Shown here piece after piece: positions 7,137-16,062 of a stretch of 64,000 bases of DNA. The notes under the pieces were generated by a model. It saw only the letters and a list, made by a program, of their open reading frames with translations. It did no database searches and was not told the origin of the DNA. Position 1 is the stretch's first letter, and each line of letters starts with the position of its first letter. The stretch lies in NCBI GenBank assembly GCA_002412885.1, contig DHVX01000033.1:1-64000 (forward strand), written 5' to 3'. Origin of the DNA: Bacteroidales bacterium UBA5197. GTDB lineage: Bacteria; Bacteroidota; Bacteroidia; Bacteroidales; Lentimicrobiaceae. Made by a program: the position numbers and the translations under genes.

Positions 7137-8777
7137 CTATTTACCTGTTGTTTCTCCTGCAAGTTTAATTGCATTGTAAGCATTCACTACCCCTCCGGTT
7201 TTTGATAGCTCAGAAAAAGCTGTTTTTGTCTTCTTTTTGGAGGAAGTATCGGGAATATTGACTTTCAGTTTAGGATAACTTGTTGCTGAACTAACCAGGA
7301 TTTCCTTTAGCTGTTGTGCCGAAAGATCAGGGTAATAAGACCACACCAAAGCTGCAACTCCGGTAACAACCGGTCCTGAATAGCTGGTTCCATCTCCCAT
7401 TTTATAGGCATTTTCAGGGAAAAGCGATATAATGTTCACCCCCGGCGCAAAAAGATCCACGGAGTTTATTCCATAATTTGTAAACACCCCGCAGAAATTC
7501 TTATCGGCTTTTGCTGTAGTTGCCCCGACAGTGATCCAGTTTTTTGCAAACCTGCCCTCACCAATTGCTGCAGAAGGATAATGATCAATAAGGTCAAGGT
7601 TGTCCGATTCATTTCCGGCAGAGTGAATCATCAGCACATTGTGATCTTCGGCATAACGGATGGCATCTTCCATAAAACGGTGGTAAACGGAAAAATATTT
7701 TCCAAAACTCATGTTGATAATGTTGGCTCCATTGTCAACCGCATAGCGGATAGCCAGGGCAACATCCTTGTCACGTTCATCGCCATCAGGCACAACCCTC
7801 AATACCATAATCTCAACATTATCGGCAATGCCGTCGGTTCCGATTCCATTACTTCTGTTTGCCGCAATGATGCCCGAAACAAAGGTTCCGTGAAATGACC
7901 TCGGGCCTTTTACATCGGCATTTCCATAATCAACATCAGTGATGTCATCGGGATTGTCTCCAACCAGTTTTCTCGGGTCATAATCAAGATTCAGGTAGTA
8001 GTTCAGAAAATCACTGTTCCTCTTTCTCATGCCTGTCAGATCGCTGTAAGTAAAGCCTTTTTTATACAAATCAAGCAGTACTTTTTTCGCTTCATTCACA
8101 TTTTTTGATTTCGATTTGATGGCTTTTATGTCTTCCTCGGTGATTTTATCCTTTCTCAGAAACCTTTTCAGGTAATCTTCTTTTGATTTGTAATAGGCTG
8201 CAAAATTTTCGAGACTTTTATTCATTTCAGATTTATTCTTAAGCTCTTCATCATATTTCGCCCTGCACCTGTCGAAAAGTTTGTAACGATCCCTGTCAGC
8301 AGCAGCTACCTTTTCAGGATTTTTTATCTCACCGAATTCATCTTTCATCGATTTGTAAATCCGCACATACTCCATATTCTCATACAGAAGGTTTTCGCCC
8401 AGATTGTTGCCAATAAAATTCCAACCATGGATATCGTCAGCATAACCATTGTTGTCATCATCCAGGCCATTGCCGGCAATTTCACGGGGATTTGTCCAGA
8501 TCTTTCCTTTAAGATCAGGATGTTTTATATCCACGCCACCATCAATCACAGCAACCACAATCTTTTTCCGGGGAGTTTTACCTGAAAGGAGTTCAGCATA
8601 GGCTTTGTTCACAGCTGCACCTTCAATTTTGTCGCTTTGCGCACTCAGGTTATACCAGTTGAGGTATTTGAGATCAAGTGAATCGAGGGTAGAAACTCCG
8701 GACGGCTGAGCATAAAGCGCCGAAAAACAGAGCAAAAATGAAAGTGTAATTAAAATTCTGTGCGCATTTCTTTTCAT
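7137..8777 (-). CDS. Secreted subtilisin-like serine protease (S8 family)
   Basis: The 546-residue protein has a signal peptide ending near LYAQ. The complete S8 triad is visible: D79 in VIDGG, H296 in HGTFVSGI and S465 in GTSYSGPV, with the oxyanion asparagine N389 in SAGNES. The Asp and His are 217 residues apart because a charged, lysine-rich helical insertion (about residues 130-270) separates them; in classical subtilisin the distance is a few dozen residues. No T9SS sorting domain is visible, so it is probably periplasmic or released by another route. It follows the primase-helicase gene by 63 bases, and no obvious promoter lies between them. Confidence 0.9.
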   Translation of the reverse strand: MKRNAHRILITLSFLLCFSALYAQPSGVSTLDSLDLKYLNWYNLSAQSDKIEGAAVNKAYAELLSGKTPRKKIVVAVIDGGVDIKHPDLKGKIWTNPREIAGNGLDDDNNGYADDIHGWNFIGNNLGENLLYENMEYVRIYKSMKDEFGEIKNPEKVAAADRDRYKLFDRCRAKYDEELKNKSEMNKSLENFAAYYKSKEDYLKRFLRKDKITEEDIKAIKSKSKNVNEAKKVLLDLYKKGFTYSDLTGMRKRNSDFLNYYLNLDYDPRKLVGDNPDDITDVDYGNADVKGPRSFHGTFVSGIIAANRSNGIGTDGIADNVEIMVLRVVPDGDERDKDVALAIRYAVDNGANIINMSFGKYFSVYHRFMEDAIRYAEDHNVLMIHSAGNESDNLDLIDHYPSAAIGEGRFAKNWITVGATTAKADKNFCGVFTNYGINSVDLFAPGVNIISLFPENAYKMGDGTSYSGPVVTGVAALVWSYYPDLSAQQLKEILVSSATSYPKLKVNIPDTSSKKKTKTAFSELSKTGGVVNAYNAIKLAGETTGK

Positions 8778-8840
8778 GAGTGATGATTTTAGATATTGTT
8801 GGAATTGCTGATTGTCAGATGTTTTTTTGTGCGTTAGCTT

Positions 8841-11825
8841 TCAAGCAATTTGCTCTTCAAGTAAATCTTTCCAAATTATAAATCCCTTTTTGTCGTCTGA
8901 ATAGTCGTGCAAAATACGACTAAAATTTGTTGGTTGATTTTCAAGGAAAACCTGTCTGCCTTTGTTCCTGATGATGCTAAGTTGTTCGTCAATTTCTTTC
9001 AACTTTATTTTAAGTGTCGGCTTGTCTTTAGGAAAATGCCACAAGTAAGTTGCTTCTTCAGTATCCAATGTTTCAAATACAATGTGGAATTGTTCCTTGC
9101 CTGTTAATAGAAATACAAAAGAGAAAGGACTTAGAACAAAGCGAATCTTCAAAGTGCTTCGATCGTGGCGTTGCGATAAGAATTGTAAATGTTTGTGATG
9201 TTTAAAGTTACCTTTCTTCAAAATATCTTCCAGTAATTCCTCACCAGAACTGTAAAGAGGATTGCTTTTCTCACCTTGAATTTGATTGATGTCTAAGAGA
9301 TTTTCGTTTTGCAGCAAGTGTTTTCCAATAATATTTTTTGAAATAAAAGTGAACTTCACACCTTCAATTACTTCACGATTAATTTTCTCTACTTCGGTTG
9401 AAGTTGCCAATTGTGATATCAGTTTGTCATTCTCAAACTCTGCTTGTATGTCAATCTTAACAATTTTAGATTTAAGTGCTTTTGAAAAGTATGGTTTCAA
9501 AACTTCAAACTCAGGCCTTACTACAAGATTTTCAATTTCAAACTCAAGTTCGGTTTTCAATTCAGGAATGGTGTGTTTAAATGAAATACTTCCGTAGCGA
9601 AATTCAAGCTGTTCAATCGGAATTTTTATTTGACGTTCGATAGTAATTGAGCTAGTATTTGCAATCTCTTCCGTTGGTTCATCGAACAAGGTTGCTAGCT
9701 TATCAATCTTTCTGTAAAAAGTATTTCTTTTAAGAAACAGTTTATTCAGATACTCAATCTTTATATCACGGAAGTCGTAAATAGTTGGAGTGACTTCAGA
9801 ACGTTGAACTCTGCCGATGTATTGAATCAACTTTCCTTCAAATGAAAACGGATAAACAAGAAACAAGCAATTTGCGTTTTGTAAATCTGTCCCTTCTCCA
9901 AAAAATTGCCCAGTTGTAATTAACACTTGATAATTTCCTCCTTTAAGAATTTTCCATTTTGAAACTCTGTTGCTTTCAGAATCTTCTCCACTCAGAGTAA
10001 TTGTCTCATAAGATTGTTTCAAATACTGGTATAAAGAATCAATGTGTTCTTTTCTTTCAGTAATTATCACAACTCGCTTACCTTCTTTTAATTCAATATT
10101 TACATCTTGAAGAATCAATTTGTTTCTGGCTGAATCGTGAATAAGAATTTTTGATAGTGTTTCAAATTGGTCTGTTTTTGAGTTGAAAGGAATGTCAAGT
10201 TCCGTGTTTCTGAAAATAATTTTTGCTTGCTTTGATCTACCAATCTCGCTTGATTTTATCTCAGAAATCACTTCCCCTAAATGGATAAAAATTAGTTTGC
10301 CATCATTGTATTTTCTGAAGGGAGTTGCTGTTAATCCATAGAGATAAACTGTTTGAAGTTTGGCAATTGTGTTTCTAAATGTTTCGGCTGGTATATGATG
10401 GCATTCATCAACGATAATAGTTCCGAATGCTGTTTTCAAATTTTCACTATCAGGTTTATCAAGTTCCTTTGATAAGCTTTGAATGGTTGCAATGGTAATT
10501 TCCTTTCCAACCTTACTTTTTCCTAGTCCGATTTTACCAATTTCATTTTTAGGAATTCCTAAAAATGTTTCAACTCTTTCTGCCCATTGCTCCATTAATT
10601 GTTTTCTGTGAACTACGATTAATGCAGGTTGATGTTTATCCGAAATAATTTTCAATGCAACAATTGTTTTGCCGGAACCGGGTGGAGCTACTATTACCCC
10701 AAAATCCTTCTTAGCAATTGATTCTAACACTATTTGCTGATGCTCTCTTAGTTGAGTGTTGAATGAAAAGGGAATTGCTTTAAGCTTCTTTCTTTCATCT
10801 ATGAACTCATGTTCAATTTCAGTCTCTCTGCAAAACCGAATTAACTTCCCAATAAAACCTCTTGGAATGAACACTTCGTTTTCTGTTTCTTCCACAAATT
10901 TGAAATATCGATCAGATCCAAAAGTGTTCTTGCCGATTTTCTTTTTGATAATAAACTCTGTGCTTGCAAAATTTAATTCACTTTTTAGAAAATTAATCAA
11001 AGGAGCTGTCATTCCATCACGGCTGATTCTTGCTTCGTTACTTAATACAATTACTAACTTTCCTTTGCTTGCTTTCGGTAAAGTTGAAAATGTGGCTGCT
11101 GAAGTTATTTGATAAAGCGTATCTAATTCTGATACCGAAATTCTCTTTATGCTTTTCAAAAAATCAAACTGTTCTTTTACTGGTTGCATCGTATCAACAT
11201 CTATAAAACAACTATTGCCTTTCTCCAAAGTATTTTTGAAGAGGGGTAATGCAATTAAATTTCCTAACCCTTTCCCTGAAAGAAAATCTTGATTTGGAAA
11301 TAGTCGGTCAAAACTTGAACTCTTGTCAAATACTGAAAATACACCTATTTGTTCAAGTATTGAAATGAGAATCTTTCTACTTCTAATAGCAGGATAGGGT
11401 TGGTCAAAAAATATCCAAACATGACCTCCATTGCCTGAACGTGAACGCTCTATGTATGCAGGAATATTTTTTTCGTCACATGCTTTGAGGAATTTCCTTG
11501 CATCATCAATCCAATTAGCCTTATCAAAATCTGCTACAATAAAATTTGAAGTATTGTCTTGTAATAAAGGATAAACTCCAATCAGTTGTTCTCCTCTAAA
11601 ATGCTTTGCAATTTCTTGGTCTGTGAGTTTTAAATAAGTCTTTTCGGTATAATTCTGAAAAGTTCCACCTTTCATTTTATGTGCCCGATACATGTAAGGG
11701 TCATAAAAATATGCAGGCATATATCCACTTTTCTTTTCCTTTTCCCAGCGAATAGCAAACACATCTTCTCTGCCTTTGAAAACAGATTTGAAAAGTTGGA
11801 TTTGATATAAGAGAAGTTCATCCAT
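8841..11825 (-). CDS. TOTE-type archaeo-eukaryotic primase fused to XPB-like SF2 helicase
   Basis: The 994-residue protein combines two enzymes. Residues about 1-240 are an archaeo-eukaryotic primase-polymerase domain: catalytic DFD at 99-101, GNGGHVWIFF with H135, and the downstream FPNQDFLSGKGLGN block. Residues about 355-690 are a superfamily 2 helicase: Walker A PPGSGKT (381-387), DECH (473-476), GLTATPFR (497-504) and motif VI QYIGRVQR. The C-terminal ~300 residues are not recognised. This architecture is that of the primase-helicase of predicted TOTE conflict systems (mobile-element-linked, proposed to recognise and repair or attack DNA). The gene is visibly AT-richer than its neighbours (18 of 60 G/C in 9421-9480 versus 25 of 60 in 12181-12240), suggesting transfer. 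No other TOTE component is adjacent. Confidence 0.8.
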   Translation of the reverse strand: MDELLLYQIQLFKSVFKGREDVFAIRWEKEKKSGYMPAYFYDPYMYRAHKMKGGTFQNYTEKTYLKLTDQEIAKHFRGEQLIGVYPLLQDNTSNFIVADFDKANWIDDARKFLKACDEKNIPAYIERSRSGNGGHVWIFFDQPYPAIRSRKILISILEQIGVFSVFDKSSSFDRLFPNQDFLSGKGLGNLIALPLFKNTLEKGNSCFIDVDTMQPVKEQFDFLKSIKRISVSELDTLYQITSAATFSTLPKASKGKLVIVLSNEARISRDGMTAPLINFLKSELNFASTEFIIKKKIGKNTFGSDRYFKFVEETENEVFIPRGFIGKLIRFCRETEIEHEFIDERKKLKAIPFSFNTQLREHQQIVLESIAKKDFGVIVAPPGSGKTIVALKIISDKHQPALIVVHRKQLMEQWAERVETFLGIPKNEIGKIGLGKSKVGKEITIATIQSLSKELDKPDSENLKTAFGTIIVDECHHIPAETFRNTIAKLQTVYLYGLTATPFRKYNDGKLIFIHLGEVISEIKSSEIGRSKQAKIIFRNTELDIPFNSKTDQFETLSKILIHDSARNKLILQDVNIELKEGKRVVIITERKEHIDSLYQYLKQSYETITLSGEDSESNRVSKWKILKGGNYQVLITTGQFFGEGTDLQNANCLFLVYPFSFEGKLIQYIGRVQRSEVTPTIYDFRDIKIEYLNKLFLKRNTFYRKIDKLATLFDEPTEEIANTSSITIERQIKIPIEQLEFRYGSISFKHTIPELKTELEFEIENLVVRPEFEVLKPYFSKALKSKIVKIDIQAEFENDKLISQLATSTEVEKINREVIEGVKFTFISKNIIGKHLLQNENLLDINQIQGEKSNPLYSSGEELLEDILKKGNFKHHKHLQFLSQRHDRSTLKIRFVLSPFSFVFLLTGKEQFHIVFETLDTEEATYLWHFPKDKPTLKIKLKEIDEQLSIIRNKGRQVFLENQPTNFSRILHDYSDDKKGFIIWKDLLEEQIA

Positions 11826-11875
11826 TCAATTACATTCTTTCAATTAGTGTTTCTGTTCCCAATTCAAATGCTTCT

Positions 11876-11986
11876 ACACTCCCCTTGTCTCCCCATCTCC
11901 CCGTCTCCTTGTCTTAAATTCAATCCCCTTGTCTCCCCGTCTCCCCGTCTCCTTGTCTTAAATTCAAGTCCCCTTGTCTTCAGATC
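11876..11986. repeat. CTCCCCGTCTCC/CTTGTCTTAAATTCAA low-complexity tandem repeat
   Basis: The units CCCCTTGTCTCCCC, GTCTCCCCGTCTCCTTG and TCTTAAATTCAA recur at least twice. It lies immediately upstream of the primase-helicase gene. A shorter relative of it is at 63796-63829. Confidence 0.75.
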
Positions 11987-12816
11987 AAGTCTCCATTACC
12001 CAGTTCCGATTCCATCATCCTGATAATCTCCATATGCAGAAAATGCTTCCGCTCACCGGTTTTTTCAAGCAGTAATTTATAGCGGCTATAACCAGGATAA
12101 TCAACCGTGCTTTTGTTGTTCAGGAAATTAAACAAAAACTCCCGTGCCACATCATGATCGTGCCATTCGCCCAGCAGATTGTTTGCTTTTTCGAGAAGTT
12201 GCAGGGTTTCACTTAACTTCGGCAAATCAGGGTCATCTTTATCGAAAACCGAAAGGAGATAATTGCATTGTTTCAGTTTGCGCCGTATCTCATGCAATTG
12301 TTCATCGTGTTGCTGATCCTCATTCATTTCGCGAACTTTATCCAGCAAATCCTCCACCAGATCATTGATTGCATTGACAATCTGAGCATTCTCACTTCTA
12401 TTAAACAGCTCAGAAAGTGTCTGGCTGAGGTTTCTTGTAAAATCCGTTGAGGTGTTGACTTTTAAATAGGAGGTGAATTTTTTAATGGATTTCTTCTCAA
12501 AGTTCCTGAGCCAGAGGTCATATTCACCAAAACTGATGTTCAGATTTTGCGCGTAATCGGCAAGCAGTGATTGTTGCACCTGTGCATCCCGCATTTTGCC
12601 CGAAAGTTTGAAAAGCTGCCGCAATTCTCCCTCAGTTTCAGCGATGTTGAACGAAGGTTCCAGTTTTTCAGCAAGTATCATCAATGCCCTAAGGCGCTTC
12701 ACCGCTACCCTCATGTCGTGGATGGCATCAAAGTCAAAACTGTCGCATACTTTGACGAAGTTGTTGTCAAATGCACTCAGTTGCTTTTCAAGGTAACTTA
12801 GTAAACGTTTAAGCAT
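11980..12816 (-). CDS. CHAD-domain protein
   Basis: CHAD domains are helical, histidine-rich modules that bind inorganic polyphosphate in characterised members. The diagnostic start of the fold, FDAIHDMRVAVKRLRA, lies near the N-terminus, and the second half has the matching LHEIRRKLKQCNYLL block with further basic/histidine residues (EWHDHDVAREF). The protein is 278 residues from the ATG at 12816. A TTG further upstream (12870) would overlap a good promoter box, so I prefer the ATG. There is no CYTH domain or partner nearby; a polyphosphate-associated role is inferred from the family only. Confidence 0.87.
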   Translation of the reverse strand: MLKRLLSYLEKQLSAFDNNFVKVCDSFDFDAIHDMRVAVKRLRALMILAEKLEPSFNIAETEGELRQLFKLSGKMRDAQVQQSLLADYAQNLNISFGEYDLWLRNFEKKSIKKFTSYLKVNTSTDFTRNLSQTLSELFNRSENAQIVNAINDLVEDLLDKVREMNEDQQHDEQLHEIRRKLKQCNYLLSVFDKDDPDLPKLSETLQLLEKANNLLGEWHDHDVAREFLFNFLNNKSTVDYPGYSRYKLLLEKTGERKHFLHMEIIRMMESELGNGDLI

Positions 12817-12835
12817 TTTTTGAAAGTTTTCTCTA

Positions 12836-12843
12836 CAAAGATA
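12836..12843 (-). promoter_or_regulatory. Putative -7 box for the CHAD gene
   Basis: TATCTTTG on the minus strand fits TAnnTTTG and predicts a leader of about 13 bases to the ATG at 12816. TTTG occurs 24 bases upstream (12868-12871), slightly beyond the usual spacing. Confidence 0.45.
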
Positions 12844-13025
12844 ATCAAGCCTGTTTTTATAAGCCGCCAAAACCTTAATTTTGGGAACAGATTTTCGGCA
12901 TAAAATGCATTGTAGTTAAGTTATGGTTTCGGAATTGAATATAATTGATCGTTTGTCCTTTCCGGCACGTGCATGATTACCAATGACAGATTAGAATTCA
13001 ATCAAATGCTGATCGAAATAAAAAT

Positions 13026-13215
13026 CAACCTTAATCACTCTTAATAACCTTAGTAAAAATACTGACCCAACGATTTTGAACCTTATTTCTTCTTCAGAAC
13101 CTAAAAAGGCAAAACTCTTTAATACAAGCAAAAGTAAGGTTGGGAAGAAATATTAAGGTTGGAGGTGTTCTGGTGGGTTGCCTGTTACTAAGGTTTGAAA
13201 GATAAATTAAGGTTG
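13026..13215. repeat. Four-copy nested inverted motif, TAAGGTT-N10-ATTAAGGTTG
   Basis: Four related units lie at 13026-13053 (minus), 13078-13104 (minus), 13134-13161 (plus) and 13188-13215 (plus). Each has conserved TAAGGTT-type ends around a purine-rich middle (GAAAGA-like on the unit's strand). The outer pair and inner pair are mutual reverse complements, so the region could fold as two nested stems. It sits in the 686-base gap between the CHAD gene and the DUF5686 gene; a TCGAAG-family fragment follows at 13275-13316 and another at 13441-13490. Confidence 0.65.
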
Positions 13216-13440
13216 GCCTGCTCACATTAAAGCTGAAAAATGCTTTCAAACTTTCTGAAAATGAATAAGGATGCTGTTTCCTGTCACAATGAGTTCCGTA
13301 CGTGCGGGAAATATCCTAAACGCTTGATATACTGTTAACTAACATTATGCTCAATTTTATTGATAAGTTTCAACTTAACAGGACGTCGTATTAAATTGAT
13401 AATGAAATTATTGAAATGCAACAATGCAACTCCCATATGA

Positions 13441-13490
13441 ATGTCACATTGAGTTTGCCTACCACGCAGTCTGAAAGGTGGAGTCGAAGT
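13441..13490 (+). repeat. Fragment of interspersed GGAGTCGAAG repeat
   Basis: GTCACATTGAG...CGCAGTCTG...GGTGGAGTCGAAG matches the family at 1-62 and 2319-2420. It overlaps the 5' part of a longer reading frame for the next gene, which argues against that longer start. Confidence 0.65.
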
Positions 13491-13502
13491 AATCTAAAAC
13501 TG

Positions 13503-15917
13503 ATGCTTTTGCTTCTGGTAATGTTGGTAATAAGTCCTTTTTTGTCTGTTTCGGGGCAAGGTTACACCCTGAATGGTCGGGTAACAGATTCCCTCACCGG
13601 TGAACCTCTGGCGTTTGTCAATATGCTTATCAACGATGGCCGGCATGGAGGCGTAACTGACATTGATGGCCGGTTTGCCCTTTCGGGAAACGAACCTTTC
13701 AAAACACTTAGGTTGAGTTATGTTGGCTATAAGCCTGTAAATGTGCAGGTGTCCGGGAAACAACTGAACATAAGAATGTCGCGGATTCAGTTTGAGCTTT
13801 CGGAAGTCGTTATTGCAGCCGGAGAAAATCCTGCACATCGAATAATCATCAATGCGGTGAACAACCGAAAGATCAACAATCCTGAAAATATCCCCAACTA
13901 CACTTTCACTTCTTACGATAAAATGATTTTTACCGTAAATGCCGATTCGCTAAGGGCCGGAATCAACGAGATGCCCGATTCATCGGATATCCGGCTGCTG
14001 GAAGTCATTGAAAAACAGCATCTTTTTCTGATGGAATCGGTGGCTGAGCATAGCTACATTTCTCCGGGAAGGAGTTTTGATAAGGTCATAGCCACGCGGG
14101 TTTCCGGATTTAAAGATCCGCTTTTCCTTTTCCTCATTTCACAACTTCAGTCCACTTCGTTTTACGATGAAACCATTAATATTCTTGATAAAAAATACAT
14201 CAATCCGGTTAGCCCGAATTCGGTGAATCATTACTTTTTTGCGATCCGCGATTCTGTTTTCTATGAAAATGAAAGAGATACTACCTTTGTCATATCCTAT
14301 AAACCCAGGCCCGGAAAGAACTTCGACGGATTAAAAGGACTGCTTTACATCAGCAGCAACCGCTGGGCAATAAGGAATGTGATAGCCGAGCCTGCAAATG
14401 CTGATGAAAAAATTGGCGTCCGCATTCAGCAGATGTATGAATTTATAGAGGAAAAACATTGGTTCCCGGTTCAGCTGAATACCGAAATTACTTTCAACAC
14501 CATCAATCTCAGCAGCACCCGACCTGTGGGAATCGGCAAAAGTTACCGACGTAACATTGACCTCAGCGGGAAACCGCAAAAACCAGCACCTCCGAATATT
14601 TCCGCAGAAATTATGCCCGATGCCTATGGCCGTGACGAAGCCTATTGGTCGGCTTACAGGGTTGATTCGCTGGTGATGCGCGAAATAAATACCTACCGGG
14701 TGCTCGACAGCCTTGGTAAGGCAAATCATTTCGACAGAAGAATGAAAGGACTGAACGCATTGGTCTCAGGACGTTTGCCCATTGGTTATGTTGAGATTGA
14801 TCTGAACCGAATTTTCCGATACAGCAAGTACGAAGGTACTTATCTCGGACTGGGATTGTCAAGCAGCGATAAACTTTCCTCCATTGTGAATATTGGTGGT
14901 TATTGGGGTTATGGCTTTGGCGATAAGCAGGCAAAATATGGAAGCCGGCTTTCGTTAAAGCTTCACAGGTACGGCAATTTAAGGTTAGCTTTTGGTCACT
15001 CTTTTGATCTTACCGAATCAGCTGGCACCACTTTTTTTGACGATCAGACTGCAGGGTTCAATGCCTTGAGCTATCGAAATTTCTATGTGAGATTAATGGA
15101 TGAAACCCTCAGAACTGATGCCATGCTCACCTTCAGGATGTTTCGCTATATTTCGGCGGGCATTGGCATTGCAAGTGAGTATAAGCAGTCGGGTGCTGAT
15201 TATGCTTTCCGGATGAGCAGCGAAAGTCTGGCTGTGCTCAGCGATAACCACCGCTATGGCAAGGTGACTGCAGGGATGAAATTCGCATGGGGTGAGCGCT
15301 TTATCAGGGATCAGTTTAATCAGGTTTCAACCGGAACCAGATACCCTGAATTGTGGCTGCAATATACCCGAGGTCAGAAGGGCCTTTTCGACGGGCAGTT
15401 TGATTTCAACAGAATTGATTTCAAATTAAAAGCCGCCGCTGATTTCCGTTTTGTCGGAAAAACCACTGTCTGGCTTGCCGGTAGCATGGTTGATGGCGAA
15501 GTGCCTATGTCAGAATTAATCAATGGCAGGGGAGGAGGCGGTTCAGGTTTTTCGCTGTTCGCCCCTTTCAGTTTTACCACCATGATCCCCGATGAATTCC
15601 TGAATGACAGGTTTGCAGCGGCTTTTATCACCCATAGTTTTGGGAAGCTCTTGTTCCGGACTAAAAAATTTGAACCTATTCCCTCGCTGGTGGTTAATGC
15701 AGGTATCGGAAGTCTGAAAAACCGGTCAAACCATAAGTATTCACAGCTGAAAACGATGGAGAAAGGATATTTTGAAGGTGGACTCTTGATCGACAATCTG
15801 ATCAGTTCATCCATTTCGCCAATCGGGCTTGGGGTTTTTTACCGCGCCGGGGCATACAGCAGTGATAAGTATAGCAGGAATCTGTTTTTCAGGCTGTCAA
15901 TAAATTATGCTTTGTAA
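13503..15917 (+). CDS. DUF5686 / carboxypeptidase-regulatory-like outer-membrane protein
   Basis: The 804-residue exported protein starts at MLLLLVML, a signal peptide ending near VSGQG. It is followed by a carboxypeptidase-regulatory-like beta-sandwich (about residues 20-100: NGRVTDSLTGEPLAFVN, DIDGRF, LSYVGYKP), then a long region matching DUF5686, ending in alternating aromatic strands typical of an outer-membrane beta-barrel with a terminal aromatic-rich strand (FFRLSINYAL). The frame opens at 13416, but the first 29 residues would come from the interspersed repeat. Function of DUF5686 is unknown; an outer-membrane location is inferred from sequence character. Confidence 0.85.
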   Translation: MLLLLVMLVISPFLSVSGQGYTLNGRVTDSLTGEPLAFVNMLINDGRHGGVTDIDGRFALSGNEPFKTLRLSYVGYKPVNVQVSGKQLNIRMSRIQFELSEVVIAAGENPAHRIIINAVNNRKINNPENIPNYTFTSYDKMIFTVNADSLRAGINEMPDSSDIRLLEVIEKQHLFLMESVAEHSYISPGRSFDKVIATRVSGFKDPLFLFLISQLQSTSFYDETINILDKKYINPVSPNSVNHYFFAIRDSVFYENERDTTFVISYKPRPGKNFDGLKGLLYISSNRWAIRNVIAEPANADEKIGVRIQQMYEFIEEKHWFPVQLNTEITFNTINLSSTRPVGIGKSYRRNIDLSGKPQKPAPPNISAEIMPDAYGRDEAYWSAYRVDSLVMREINTYRVLDSLGKANHFDRRMKGLNALVSGRLPIGYVEIDLNRIFRYSKYEGTYLGLGLSSSDKLSSIVNIGGYWGYGFGDKQAKYGSRLSLKLHRYGNLRLAFGHSFDLTESAGTTFFDDQTAGFNALSYRNFYVRLMDETLRTDAMLTFRMFRYISAGIGIASEYKQSGADYAFRMSSESLAVLSDNHRYGKVTAGMKFAWGERFIRDQFNQVSTGTRYPELWLQYTRGQKGLFDGQFDFNRIDFKLKAAADFRFVGKTTVWLAGSMVDGEVPMSELINGRGGGGSGFSLFAPFSFTTMIPDEFLNDRFAAAFITHSFGKLLFRTKKFEPIPSLVVNAGIGSLKNRSNHKYSQLKTMEKGYFEGGLLIDNLISSSISPIGLGVFYRAGAYSSDKYSRNLFFRLSINYAL

Positions 15918-16062
15918 GTCAGGGGCAATTCTGCTGAAATGATCAGTCCGCACAAACGCAAATGTCTGTTTTTTGTGTCTTTATGCTGATTTCCTGCGTT
16001 TTTGGAATTACATTTCCCCGATTTATGAATCAATTGTATATTAGCATAAAAAATTACGTCTT

